Part shown: positions 35,814 to 43,918 of the stretch, in pieces
How positions within the stretch are numbered: position 1 is the stretch's first letter
Layout: every line of letters begins with the position of its first letter
Assembly: GCA_020051155.1 (NCBI GenBank)
Contig: JAGVJK010000014.1
Coordinates: forward strand, 1 to 52,352
Reading direction: 5' to 3'
Origin: Gammaproteobacteria bacterium
Lineage (GTDB): Bacteria; Pseudomonadota; Gammaproteobacteria; UBA1113
Length of the DNA: 52,352 bases
Notes under the pieces: generated by a model
Databases searched by the model: none
What the model was told of the DNA's origin: nothing
The model's input: only the letters and a program-made list of their open reading frames with translations
Position numbers and translations under genes: made by a program

Positions 35814-36950
35814 ATGAGAAAAATCAATTGGACTAATACATTATTTTTGACAATCACGCCTATTTTAGGCGTTTCTGGGTTTGTTTGGTTGTGGGCACAA
35901 CATATGATTGCTTGGCAAACCATTCTATTCACCGTGATTTACTCCTTTGCCACGGGTTTGGCTATTACTGGCGGTTATCACCGATTATTTTCCCATCAAA
36001 CCTATCAGGCGTCGCCTATCGTCCGTTTCCTATATGCCGTCATCGGATTAGCAGCTTTTGAGGGTAGCGTTCTCGAATGGTGTTCTGATCACCGACGTCA
36101 CCACCGCTTTGTTGATACGGATAAAGATCCCTACAACATCAATCAAGGTTTTTGGTATGCCCATATTGGTTGGTTGTTAGTAAATCAACCTAGCGATCGT
36201 AATTTTGCAAATGTGGCGGATTTACAAAAAGATCCTATCGTTGCCTTTCAGCACAAATACAATATCCCCTTAGCATTGTTTGTGGGAATTGCTTTACCCA
36301 CCTTATTGTGTGGCCTGTGGTCTGATTTTATCGGTGGTTTCTTTATTGCTGCCATGTTGCGTATCACCTTGGCGCAACATTTAACATTTTGCATTAACTC
36401 AGTCTGTCACACCTTTGGTAAGCGTACTTATTCAGAAAAACAGACGGCGCGAGATAATTGGTTTACAGCCTTCTTTACTTTCGGTGAAGGGTTTCACAAT
36501 TTTCATCACCAGTTTCCATTAGATTTTCGTAATGGCATTCGTTATTTTCATTACGATCCTACCAAATGGTTGATCTATGGGTTGTCCAAAGTCAATTTAG
36601 CGTGGGATTTAAAGCGCGTCGAAGTGAAACAAATTGTTTCAGCACGAATCAATTTTTACGAAAAATGGTTTAATACCCGTTTAAATTGTAGCAACATTCA
36701 TAATTATTACAGCAAATTTTTTGAACCAGCACGCGCACGCGCGTTGAGTGTGTTAATGAATTTGGAAAAAACCTCTCAGCGTTACCAACAGTTGAAGCAA
36801 CATGTGCAGCAGGGGAAAGCTCGTTACGAACGTAGCTATGCATTGCGCAAGCGTGTTTATCGTAATTATTTGAAACAACAACAGCGTGCCTTAGCGCAAG
36901 CGATGTCACAACTGTCTGTTGTAACAAAAAAATGCCCAGTGAGTGCGTAG
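35814..36950 (+). CDS. membrane fatty-acid (acyl-CoA delta-9 type) desaturase
   Basis: 378 residues. The three His boxes are intact: HRLFSH (56-61), HRRHH (93-97) and GFHNFHH (226-232), which hold the di-iron centre. Hydrophobic segments flank them, including about 7-30, 32-54, 68-85 and 150-185. Members put a cis double bond into saturated acyl chains using O2, so this gene helps keep membranes fluid. The C-terminal 100 residues are basic and helical. It stands alone; its partner electron donor is not adjacent, though the ferredoxin reductase at 14742 is one candidate. Confidence 0.92.
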   Translation: MRKINWTNTLFLTITPILGVSGFVWLWAQHMIAWQTILFTVIYSFATGLAITGGYHRLFSHQTYQASPIVRFLYAVIGLAAFEGSVLEWCSDHRRHHRFVDTDKDPYNINQGFWYAHIGWLLVNQPSDRNFANVADLQKDPIVAFQHKYNIPLALFVGIALPTLLCGLWSDFIGGFFIAAMLRITLAQHLTFCINSVCHTFGKRTYSEKQTARDNWFTAFFTFGEGFHNFHHQFPLDFRNGIRYFHYDPTKWLIYGLSKVNLAWDLKRVEVKQIVSARINFYEKWFNTRLNCSNIHNYYSKFFEPARARALSVLMNLEKTSQRYQQLKQHVQQGKARYERSYALRKRVYRNYLKQQQRALAQAMSQLSVVTKKCPVSA

Positions 36951-36990
36951 TATAAGACACTCATCGTCATTGCGTAGCTTCGCAAAGGGA

Positions 36991-37086
36991 TAAACATTTA
37001 TAGATGCTGAATTCTTAGCAAAAATATCTTAAAGCGTGCCTTCTCTCCTTGCGAGAGAAGGTGGCCGAAGGCCGGATGAGGGGTGA
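36991..37086. repeat. repeat family A, copy 4 (left half)
   Basis: Matches the left outer end (TAAACATTTATAGATGCTGA) and one arm (GCCTTCTCTCCTTGCGAGAG ... CCGGATGAGGGGTGA) of copy 1, with no right half. It ends about 60 bases before yqgE. Confidence 0.8.
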
Positions 37087-37149
37087 CTCGCTCCGTGAGA
37101 TCAGTTACAATCCTCTGCGTGGATTAATTTGAGCCTAGCAGTTGGTGTG

Positions 37150-37719
37150 ATGAACCCAGAACCTTTAACCTTGCAAAACCATTTTTTAATTGCCATGCCC
37201 GCGTTGGCAGATTTTAATTTTAGCCATGCCGTTGTCTACGTGTGCGCCCATAATGAAGAGGGTGCCATGGGGATTATGGTGAATCGTCCTCTCATGGATT
37301 TAAAACTGGGCGAAGTCTTAGCACAGTTAGATATCGAATCCGATAAATCAGATTTAGTGAATCGTACGGTTTATTTAGGTGGCCCCATTCAAACTGAACG
37401 CGGCTTTATTATTCATCCAGCGGGTGAAACGTGGCAATCAACCTTGATCACGGGTGCTGGCTTGAGCGTGACCTCGTCGCAAGATATCCTCATGGCATTA
37501 GTGGAAGGTCAAGGACCTCAAGAATTTTTAGTGGCCTTAGGTTATGCGGGTTGGGGTGCCGGTCAATTGGAAGAGGAGGTGGCTAATAATTTTTGGCTGA
37601 CGGTTCCGGCGGATCCACGAATTTTATTTGAAACTGCCTACCAAAATCGTTGGGAACAAGCGGTTACATCCTTGGGGATTGATATTTCGAATTTATCCAG
37701 TGACACAGGCCATGGATGA
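37150..37719 (+). CDS. yqgE: YqgE/AlgH family protein
   Basis: 189 residues. N-terminal LQNHFLIAMPAL, then HNEEGAMGIMVNRPL and VYLGGPIQTERGFIIH identify YqgE (DUF179). Its function is not known; it is usually next to ruvX, as here. ATG 37150 matches the family start; a TTG seven codons earlier is possible. Its end overlaps ruvX by eight bases. Confidence 0.9.
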   Translation: MNPEPLTLQNHFLIAMPALADFNFSHAVVYVCAHNEEGAMGIMVNRPLMDLKLGEVLAQLDIESDKSDLVNRTVYLGGPIQTERGFIIHPAGETWQSTLITGAGLSVTSSQDILMALVEGQGPQEFLVALGYAGWGAGQLEEEVANNFWLTVPADPRILFETAYQNRWEQAVTSLGIDISNLSSDTGHG

Positions 37720-38173
37720 TATTTATTCTGGATTAGATGAGTCTTATCCAGTGCAAGGGCGATTGTTAGCCTTTGATTTTGGTTTACGTTATTTGGGAAT
37801 TGCAGTGGGACAAAGTATTACTTGCACTGCAACGCCCTTAACGATTTTGCAAGCTCGAGAGGGTGAACCCGATTGGCCAGAAATTTCTGCTTTGATCGAG
37901 CAATGGCATCCTGCCGCCTTAGTGGTGGGGTTGCCGATTGATATGCGCGATCAAACAACAGAAATTACCTTAGAGGCAAGGCGTTTTGCTATCGCACTGA
38001 AACAAAGATTTCATTTACCGGTCTTTGGTGTGGATGAGCGCTTAACCTCAGACGCCGCGAAGGAGCGGCTGAAGGATGCCGGAGTTTACAAAAAGAATCC
38101 TCGGCAACGTTTGGATGCAGTGAGCGCACAAATTATTTTAGAAAGTTGGTTAAATCAATATTGTCGTTCTTAA
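37712..38173 (+). CDS. ruvX: RuvX/YqgF, putative pre-16S rRNA nuclease
   Basis: 153 residues, one RNase H-like fold. Seen: LLAFDFGLRYLGIAVGQ (first catalytic Asp), LVVGLPIDM, VFGVDERLTSDAA (Glu) and RLDAVSAQIILESWL (last Asp). It is thought to process the 5-prime end of 16S rRNA. ATG 37712 lies inside the yqgE end; upstream frame is not needed. Operon yqgE-ruvX-pyrB as in Pseudomonas, but pyrR, which sits between ruvX and pyrB there, is absent. Confidence 0.92.
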   Translation: MDDIYSGLDESYPVQGRLLAFDFGLRYLGIAVGQSITCTATPLTILQAREGEPDWPEISALIEQWHPAALVVGLPIDMRDQTTEITLEARRFAIALKQRFHLPVFGVDERLTSDAAKERLKDAGVYKKNPRQRLDAVSAQIILESWLNQYCRS

Positions 38174-38209
38174 GAACATCGGTGAAATAACTCTGGAGGT
38201 TTTGATAAA

Positions 38210-39172
38210 ATGAGAGCACAACACAAACCATTGCGACATTTTCTCTCCATCGAGCAGCTTGACCAAGCGACCTTGTCTCATTTATTTGAGATCACTGACA
38301 CGATGATCGACAGTGATATGCGCACCATCAAAAAAATACCTTTATTGCAGGGTACAACGGTGACGAGTTTATTCTTTGAACCTAGCACTCGCACGCGCAC
38401 ATCTTTTGAAATCGCCGCGAAACGTTTATCCGCAGATTATTTAAACTTAAGCATTGAAAATTCTTCCGCCAGCAAAGGTGAAAGTATTTTAGATACCCTT
38501 TACAATTTACAAGCGATGCAAACAGATGTATTTGTGATTCGACACAGCGTCAGTGGTATGGTGGAGCACCTATCACAATATGTCGCGCCCCATGTGCATT
38601 TGATTAATGCGGGTGATGGCTCTCACGCGCATCCCACCCAAGCATTGCTGGATATGTATACCATTCGTCATCACAAAAAATCTTTTCCTGGCTTGAAAGT
38701 AGCGATTATTGGTGATGTGATTCATTCACGCGTGGCGAAGTCACAAATTCAAGCGCTGAAGTTATTAGGTGTGCAGGATATCAGAGCCATTGGCCCAACA
38801 AGTTTATTGCCAGATCATTTGGATGCTCAGGGTGTCACCGTGCATCATCATTTGCAAGAGGGATTAAAGGATGTGGATGTTGTGATTACGTTGCGTTTGC
38901 AACGCGAGCGTTTTGCAAATCCAGCAGTGCCAACTGCGGAAATGTATTTTCGTGATTACGGTTTAACAACAGCGGCGTTAGCTCATGCGAAGCCTGATGC
39001 GATTGTGATGCATCCTGGACCGATGAATCGTGGTGTAGAAATTGTTTCAGAAGTGGCGGATGGACCACAATCCGTGATTTTACAGCAAGTGACCTTTGGT
39101 ATTGCGACACGCATGGCGGTGATGGCCTATTTGATGGGACATAATCATGCCAATGAAACTAATTATTTTTGA
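38210..39172 (+). CDS. pyrB: aspartate carbamoyltransferase catalytic subunit
   Basis: 320 residues. PyrB makes carbamoyl-aspartate, the committed step of pyrimidine synthesis. The carbamoyl-phosphate site [15 protein letters not shown], the loop Ser-Lys of [19 protein letters not shown] and [10 protein letters not shown] are all present. It has a good GGAGG site. No regulatory subunit gene pyrI or inactive pyrC-like gene follows, in contrast with Pseudomonas, where a pyrC-like partner is found. Confidence 0.96.
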   Translation: MRAQHKPLRHFLSIEQLDQATLSHLFEITDTMIDSDMRTIKKIPLLQGTTVTSLFFEPSTRTRTSFEIAAKRLSADYLNLSIENSSASKGESILDTLYNLQAMQTDVFVIRHSVSGMVEHLSQYVAPHVHLINAGDGSHAHPTQALLDMYTIRHHKKSFPGLKVAIIGDVIHSRVAKSQIQALKLLGVQDIRAIGPTSLLPDHLDAQGVTVHHHLQEGLKDVDVVITLRLQRERFANPAVPTAEMYFRDYGLTTAALAHAKPDAIVMHPGPMNRGVEIVSEVADGPQSVILQQVTFGIATRMAVMAYLMGHNHANETNYF

Positions 39173-39186
39173 AGGGATAACAACAT

Positions 39187-39687
39187 ATGAAATCATTATT
39201 AACGACGCGTAGCAGTTATTTATTAGGATGGTTACTCTGTTTTTCAATGCTGGGTGTTGCCGTATACTTGGAGCAGGTGAAAGGATTAGCGCCTTGTCCT
39301 TTGTGCCAATTACAACGATTAGTTTTTGCAGGATTAGGAATTGTTTTTCTAACAGCGATGTTGCAAAATCCTAGCGGCATTGGTGTTAAAATTTATGGGA
39401 CATTGATTTTTGTTTTAGCGTTGTTTGGTGGTTCTGTCGCATTGCGACAATTATGGTTGCAGTATACGCCACAAGTTCCTACCGCTAACTGTGGTGTCGG
39501 GCTTGGCTATTTACTAGGTGCGTTACCCTTATCCGATGCACTTAAATTAATTTTACAAGGCTCTGGCGATTGCGCCATTATTCACTGGCGTTTATTCGGT
39601 TTAACATTACCAGGCTGGGCATTGTTAGGATTTATTGCCACAGGCTTTCTAGGAATTTGGCAAAATTTTCGATTGGACGAGCTTTAA
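39187..39687 (+). CDS. dsbB: disulfide bond formation protein DsbB
   Basis: 166 residues, four membrane helices. The CPLC pair (Cys37, Cys40) lies in the first periplasmic loop and Cys102/Cys129 in the second, the full DsbB set. It reoxidises DsbA and passes electrons to ubiquinone. It starts 14 bases after pyrB, so it may share that transcript. Its stop is interlocked (TTAA) with that of the convergent folB. No dsbA in the window. Confidence 0.95.
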   Translation: MKSLLTTRSSYLLGWLLCFSMLGVAVYLEQVKGLAPCPLCQLQRLVFAGLGIVFLTAMLQNPSGIGVKIYGTLIFVLALFGGSVALRQLWLQYTPQVPTANCGVGLGYLLGALPLSDALKLILQGSGDCAIIHWRLFGLTLPGWALLGFIATGFLGIWQNFRLDEL

Positions 39688-40028
39688 GATCGCATCACCG
39701 TGAGTCCCACCGCCTCTGCGGCGCGCAGTGCGCGGGGTTTATATAACGTGAGTTTAATGCCACGGCCAACTTTTTCAAATAATGCATCAGCCAGTGTATT
39801 AGCGAGTGTTTCAATTAATTGATAATGTTTTTCTGCGGCTAGCGCTTTGAGCATTTCATACAATCCATCATAATCCAGCGCATCCTTCAACTCATCACTG
39901 GCAGCGGCTAAAGTGCTATCGTAAGCAATTTCTATATCCAACAAAATCTTACGCTTAATTTGCTTCTCCCAAGCAAAAACACCAATGCTGGTTTCTAAGG
40001 AAAGCTGTTTAATTAATAATAAATCCAT
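39684..40028 (-). CDS. folB: dihydroneopterin aldolase
   Basis: 114 residues. The N-terminal LLIKQLSLETSIGVFAWEKQIKRKI and the Tyr/Glu-bearing YQLIETLANTLADALF, plus VTLYKP-like LTLYKPRALRAAEAVGL, match FolB, which converts dihydroneopterin to hydroxymethyl-dihydropterin in folate synthesis. It is on the opposite strand to dsbB and overlaps it by four bases. folA lies 2 kb away. Confidence 0.92.
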   Translation of the reverse strand: MDLLLIKQLSLETSIGVFAWEKQIKRKILLDIEIAYDSTLAAASDELKDALDYDGLYEMLKALAAEKHYQLIETLANTLADALFEKVGRGIKLTLYKPRALRAAEAVGLTVMRS

Positions 40029-40101
40029 GGTGGCGAAGTCTCACTATGAGGTACGAGCGGTATTTATACCTCAGAGTCGCGCACAAAACAATCGATTGAT
40101 A

Positions 40102-41136
40102 TTATCTTTTTCTGGGTGGAGGTGTCGATGAGGAGGATGGATGATGCGCACCAGATGATGATGGTTGTTCGAGTGGAGTTTGAAAAAAAGAATACCTTGG
40201 GAGCTCATATCTTCTTGCCGGACTTAATCCCCACCACTCTCTGATTTCATCTAGCACTTTTCCTACATTGGTTATATCAACAGTCGCATGCTTATTTTTA
40301 TAAGAATTCCCATAGAGCTGGGCGACTAAACCGACTAAAAAAATGGTTAAAACTTCCCGCTTGCGGGGTGGCATTATTGGAAGATCGAAGCAAAGAGAAC
40401 TTAAACTGTTAAGCGTCGTTTTCATAAAATTAAGGCCGGAGCCTTTTTTATTGATGTAAAAATCATATTCGTAGCGAAGAAACGCATTTCTAAAATTAAC
40501 AACCTCTTTTGTTAGCAAAAGACGCTGATCTTTTTTTAAGTGATTGAGAGTATTTGACAAACGTATTCCAAATTCATCAAATAAAGGATCGGGCTCTCCA
40601 CGTTCAATGGCAGCAAGTGAGCGTCCTCTATCAAAAAGTGTTTTGCTGAAAAATACATTGCTTTCATATTCTCGAACAAACGCCTTTAGACATGCTAATC
40701 GTTCAGAAAAAGGCGGTGTTGTGCTTGAAAAACTCCATGGTGCTCGAGGGATATCTCTATTGGATCTCGAAGAGCGAGGAGGAGCATGTGCTTTTGGTGC
40801 AGGATGGCTTGCTGAAGCACGCCTCGCTGTCTGTGAACTTGATGGGGTTGGTGCGGCAGATGATGAAAGCGTTTCTTTGATAAGAACATCTGTATATTTC
40901 CGAAATTCTGGTACCAAACAATCGTATGCACTTTTAATTATTTTAAACTTCTCTTCAGCGCCACCTCTATCTGGATGATGTTTTCTCGCAAGGTTGAGAT
41001 ATTTTTTTTTGATGGCACTGTCTGATTCTTCATTAGAAACTCCCAGCGTGGTGTAAGGGTTTGTTCCTGTGCCAGCTAGATTAATAAAATTATCATAGAC
41101 TTTCAACGCCTTTTCTTCTTCTGTCTCGCTGGCCAT
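40102..41136 (-). CDS. J-domain protein with unknown C-terminal region
   Basis: 344 residues. A clear J domain lies at about residues 25-72: NPYTTLGVSNEESDSAIKKK ... RKHHPDRGG, with the HPD needed to stimulate DnaK/Hsp70. It is followed by a Ser/Pro/Ala-rich linker (residues about 90-140), a helical region of no known family (about 145-310) and a Ser/Pro/His-rich tail ending PPPRKR. There are no Gly/Phe or zinc-finger parts, so it is not DnaJ or CbpA. ATG 41136 has GAGG five bases upstream. It could recruit Hsp70, host or bacterial, to the unknown domain. Possible effector, unproven. Confidence 0.8.
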   Translation of the reverse strand: MASETEEEKALKVYDNFINLAGTGTNPYTTLGVSNEESDSAIKKKYLNLARKHHPDRGGAEEKFKIIKSAYDCLVPEFRKYTDVLIKETLSSSAAPTPSSSQTARRASASHPAPKAHAPPRSSRSNRDIPRAPWSFSSTTPPFSERLACLKAFVREYESNVFFSKTLFDRGRSLAAIERGEPDPLFDEFGIRLSNTLNHLKKDQRLLLTKEVVNFRNAFLRYEYDFYINKKGSGLNFMKTTLNSLSSLCFDLPIMPPRKREVLTIFLVGLVAQLYGNSYKNKHATVDITNVGKVLDEIREWWGLSPARRYELPRYSFFQTPLEQPSSSGAHHPSSSSTPPPRKR

Positions 41137-41258
41137 CATAACCTCATCTTAATTTAATTTTAATCTTGCACCACAAACTCGGCGGGAACACCTCATGCCG
41201 GTAATTATAGACAATTTTTCGGAGCCGTCATATTTATCAAATAAAGGTTAAACTAAAA

Positions 41259-41711
41259 TTAAATTTCCTGTGAATCTGCTTTGCGGAGTCTGATTTCAAC
41301 AATAGAACCTAGAGCAGATGCGGCTTTTTTTAAACTTTTCATAGTGAGGTTTTTTCCAGATTCCATCCGCTGGTAACTTTGATAAGAAACTCCCATGGTT
41401 CTAGCAACATCAGCCATGGTGCGATGACTGGTTGTTCTAGCAATATGTAGTAAAGCAGGTGCTGCAACTTCTGGACTGGCAGAAATGCCCACTTCATTTT
41501 TTTTGAAAGAAGAAGGTAACGGGATTTCCTCATCTTTTTCCAGTCGGTCCAACAACATTAAGTCTAAAACTTCTTGCGCGTTAAAGACAGCTTCTTCATA
41601 AGTTGCACCTTCTGTAAATGCGTTTTCAATATCTCGAAATGTTACGAGAAATCCATCGCCATCTACTTCAATTTTTGCACCATAGGTTAAGTCAATGACA
41701 TCACTCATCAT
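41259..41711 (-). CDS. hicB: HicB-type antitoxin with C-terminal HTH
   Basis: 150 residues. The N-terminal half is a HicB partial RNase H-like fold (IEVDGDGFLVTFRDIENAFTEGATYEEAVFNAQEVLDLML); the C-terminal half (about 90-145) is an XRE-type helix-turn-helix (TMADVARTMGVSYQSYQRMESG) that would bind the operon promoter. It binds and neutralises HicA. It starts at the hicA stop (TAATG). The XRE-type domain, instead of a ribbon-helix-helix, is one of the two known HicB designs. Confidence 0.88.
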   Translation of the reverse strand: MMSDVIDLTYGAKIEVDGDGFLVTFRDIENAFTEGATYEEAVFNAQEVLDLMLLDRLEKDEEIPLPSSFKKNEVGISASPEVAAPALLHIARTTSHRTMADVARTMGVSYQSYQRMESGKNLTMKSLKKAASALGSIVEIRLRKADSQEI

Positions 41712-41908
41712 TACGCCCGATTAATTAGTTTTACACCCGTTTGTTTTTCAATGGCTTTAAGTAAGCCTATCCCCAAATCTTTACTGCCATGTACAGGAAC
41801 TGGAACTGAGCGATAGCCTTCTTTTTCCATCTTGTAATGGCTTCCTCTGGTAGAGGTATGGATCCATCCTGCATTTTTTAATAACGTTATGACTTCTCTA
41901 CCGTTCAC
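41711..41908 (-). CDS. hicA: HicA-type mRNA-interferase toxin
   Basis: About 65 residues. REVITLLKNAGWIHTSTRGSHYKMEKEG has the double-stranded-RNA-binding-like fold with the catalytic His in GSHY, followed by VPVPVHGSKDLGIGLLKAIEKQTG. It cuts mRNA to stop translation when HicB is lost. The GTG at 41908 best fits the usual family start (MNSRELI); a TTG at 41926 with AGAGG upstream is possible. Order is toxin then antitoxin, as usual for hicAB. Confidence 0.87.
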   Translation of the reverse strand: MNGREVITLLKNAGWIHTSTRGSHYKMEKEGYRSVPVPVHGSKDLGIGLLKAIEKQTGVKLINRA

Positions 41909-42060
41909 TAAGCATCTCAGTAACAATTTTCCTCTTATGTTTTGAGGATAGCAGACTTATTTCAAATCCACAACATATATTATGTGTAAATTAGCAGGTT
42001 GATCGCTATGCTCTTTCCTATATGGTATCATCCAAAAAAATTTTTCAGCAAAGGTGTAAG

Positions 42061-42558
42061 ATGACACAACCCATTATTTCTCTGATAGCTGCGATGGCCC
42101 ATGATCGTGTCATTGGTGTGGGTAACACATTGCCTTGGAATTTACCGCAAGAGATGAAACATTTCCGACAAGTCACCCGTGGGAAACCCGTGATTGCTGG
42201 CAGAAAAACTTTTGAATCTATCGGTAGGCCATTACCAGACAGAAAAAACATTATTATTACTCGTGATCAGAATTACGAATTCTCTGGCTGCTTAGTCGTG
42301 CACTCACTACCAGCAGCGCTGGCTGCTTGCCAAGAAGCACCAGAAATTATGATCATTGGTGGCGCTGATATTTATCGTCAAGCTTTGCCCATGGCGCATC
42401 GACTTTATTTAACATTTATTGATTTAACCATTGCCGGTGATGCATTTTTTCCAGAGTGGGATGCTACGCAATGGCAAGAAGTTTCCAGACAACATGTACC
42501 AGCATCAGCAGAGGGCGAGCCTAGTTTTGATTTAGTGCAATATGATCGATTAACATGA
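42061..42558 (+). CDS. folA: dihydrofolate reductase
   Basis: 165 residues, standard length. Substrate and NADPH sites: IISLIAAMAHDRVIGVGNTLPWNLPQEM (Leu-Pro-Trp and the catalytic acidic position replaced in this family by Glu), VIAGRKTFESIGRPLPDRKNI and IMIIGGADIYRQAL. It reduces dihydrofolate, the target of trimethoprim. ATG 42061 has AAAGGTG upstream; the longer frame is not needed. It converges on apaH with a nine-base overlap, as in E. coli where the two genes are also convergent. Confidence 0.95.
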   Translation: MTQPIISLIAAMAHDRVIGVGNTLPWNLPQEMKHFRQVTRGKPVIAGRKTFESIGRPLPDRKNIIITRDQNYEFSGCLVVHSLPAALAACQEAPEIMIIGGADIYRQALPMAHRLYLTFIDLTIAGDAFFPEWDATQWQEVSRQHVPASAEGEPSFDLVQYDRLT

Positions 42559-43356
42559 CACACTAAAACGTACTTCATCTTCTAAACGAAAGGCCGTTAA
42601 AGAGCTACCCCAAACACAACCACTGTCTAAGGCAAATATTTTTGGCACATCCACATTGCATTCAAGTGATGCCCAGTGTCCAAATAATAATTTCGGAGAC
42701 AGCTCGATGCGCTCCTGCAAATCAAACCAAGGAATCATATTAGGATGAGGATCACGCAAAGGTCCTTTGTTTTTTAAGTTCAACGCACCATTACTATAAC
42801 AATAACGCATGCGGGTAAAGCTATTGATGATAAAACGCAATCGATCAATGCCAACAATGGTTGGATCCCACAAGCTAGGCTCATTGCCATAGAGATGATC
42901 CATTAACCAAGGAAATTGATCGCTACGTAAGACATCTTCCACTTCGCGCGCGCATGCTAGAGCCGTTTCTAAGGTCCAGAGTGGGTAAATACCCGCGTGA
43001 CATAAAACATAATTTAATTGCGGATCATAATGGACTAATGGTTGTTGACGTAGCCAGTTTAATAATTCTTCACGATCGGGTGCGACTAAAATATCATGAA
43101 AGGTGCTTTCAGAGGATTTTTTTAAATTGCCATGAGCAATAGCGAGTAAATGAAAATCATGATTGCCTAGTACCACGGAGATGTTAGCACTGAGTTGTTT
43201 GATCAAACGTAATGTTTTTGCAGAGTCTGGACCACGATTTACTAAGTCGCCACAAAACCACAGGTGATCTTGAGCAGGATCAAAATGAATATCCTCTAAT
43301 AATCGCTGCAGCGGATCAAAGCATCCTTGCACATCGCCAATTGCATAGGTTGCCAC
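42550..43356 (-). CDS. apaH: bis(5'-nucleosyl)-tetraphosphatase, symmetrical
   Basis: 268 residues. Metallophosphatase motifs are intact: YAIGDVQGCFD, WFCGDLVNRGPDS, VLGNHDFHLL, and YVLCHAGI with the closing FGHWASLE. It splits Ap4A into two ADP and also removes Np4-type RNA caps. It is convergent with folA and overlaps it by nine bases. The uspA gene upstream is 19 bases away on the same strand, so they may share a transcript. Confidence 0.95.
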   Translation of the reverse strand: MATYAIGDVQGCFDPLQRLLEDIHFDPAQDHLWFCGDLVNRGPDSAKTLRLIKQLSANISVVLGNHDFHLLAIAHGNLKKSSESTFHDILVAPDREELLNWLRQQPLVHYDPQLNYVLCHAGIYPLWTLETALACAREVEDVLRSDQFPWLMDHLYGNEPSLWDPTIVGIDRLRFIINSFTRMRYCYSNGALNLKNKGPLRDPHPNMIPWFDLQERIELSPKLLFGHWASLECNVDVPKIFALDSGCVWGSSLTAFRLEDEVRFSVSC

Positions 43357-43375
43357 ACATCACCCGTTCAAAAAA

Positions 43376-43807
43376 TTAAACTTTGATGGCAACAACGTCG
43401 CAAGGCAACGCATGTAAAATGTCGTCAGCAGTGGAGTAAAATAGCAGGCCCAATCCATGCTTGTCATGTGCTCCCACTAACACTAAATCAATATGTTTTT
43501 CTTTCACTAAATGAATGATTTCTTCTGCAGTAGCACCTAGCATGAGATGGCGTTGTTTTTTATCAATCTTTAAATGATCTGCTTCTTTGTTAAAATCAAT
43601 GCCAGCCTGTTCAAATATTTCATGTTCCGCATTTAATTCAACGGGCACCGCCACCTCGCCAAAGGCGTAAAGGCTGGGCAACGTGTTTACGACATGAGCA
43701 ATACTTAAGGAAGCCTTTAACAAATCCGCTAAGGCAACGGCTTTTTCGGCAACTTCGCGGCTTTCTGGGGATAGATCAGTGGTTAATAAAATGTGCTTAT
43801 ACAACAT
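43376..43807 (-). CDS. universal stress protein UspA family
   Basis: 143 residues, one Usp domain: YKHILLTTDLSPESREVAEKAVALA at the N-terminus. The C-terminal ATP-loop is degenerate: LVLVGAHDKHGLGLLFYSTADDILHALPCDVVAIKV replaces the GxxGxxGxxxGS(S/T)xxxV pattern, so it is of the UspA (non-ATP-binding) class. It is expected to be induced in stationary phase or stress. ATG 43807 matches E. coli UspA start; an upstream ATG gives four more residues. Confidence 0.9.
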   Translation of the reverse strand: MLYKHILLTTDLSPESREVAEKAVALADLLKASLSIAHVVNTLPSLYAFGEVAVPVELNAEHEIFEQAGIDFNKEADHLKIDKKQRHLMLGATAEEIIHLVKEKHIDLVLVGAHDKHGLGLLFYSTADDILHALPCDVVAIKV

Positions 43808-43918
43808 GATGGTGGTCATCCTTTTTTCGTCATTGATTTACAATATAGTATAATCCGCTCACAGAGTACACTTAGGAACGTTTCTTAAGGGCTAAAATAC
43901 AAATTTTGGAGCAATTTT

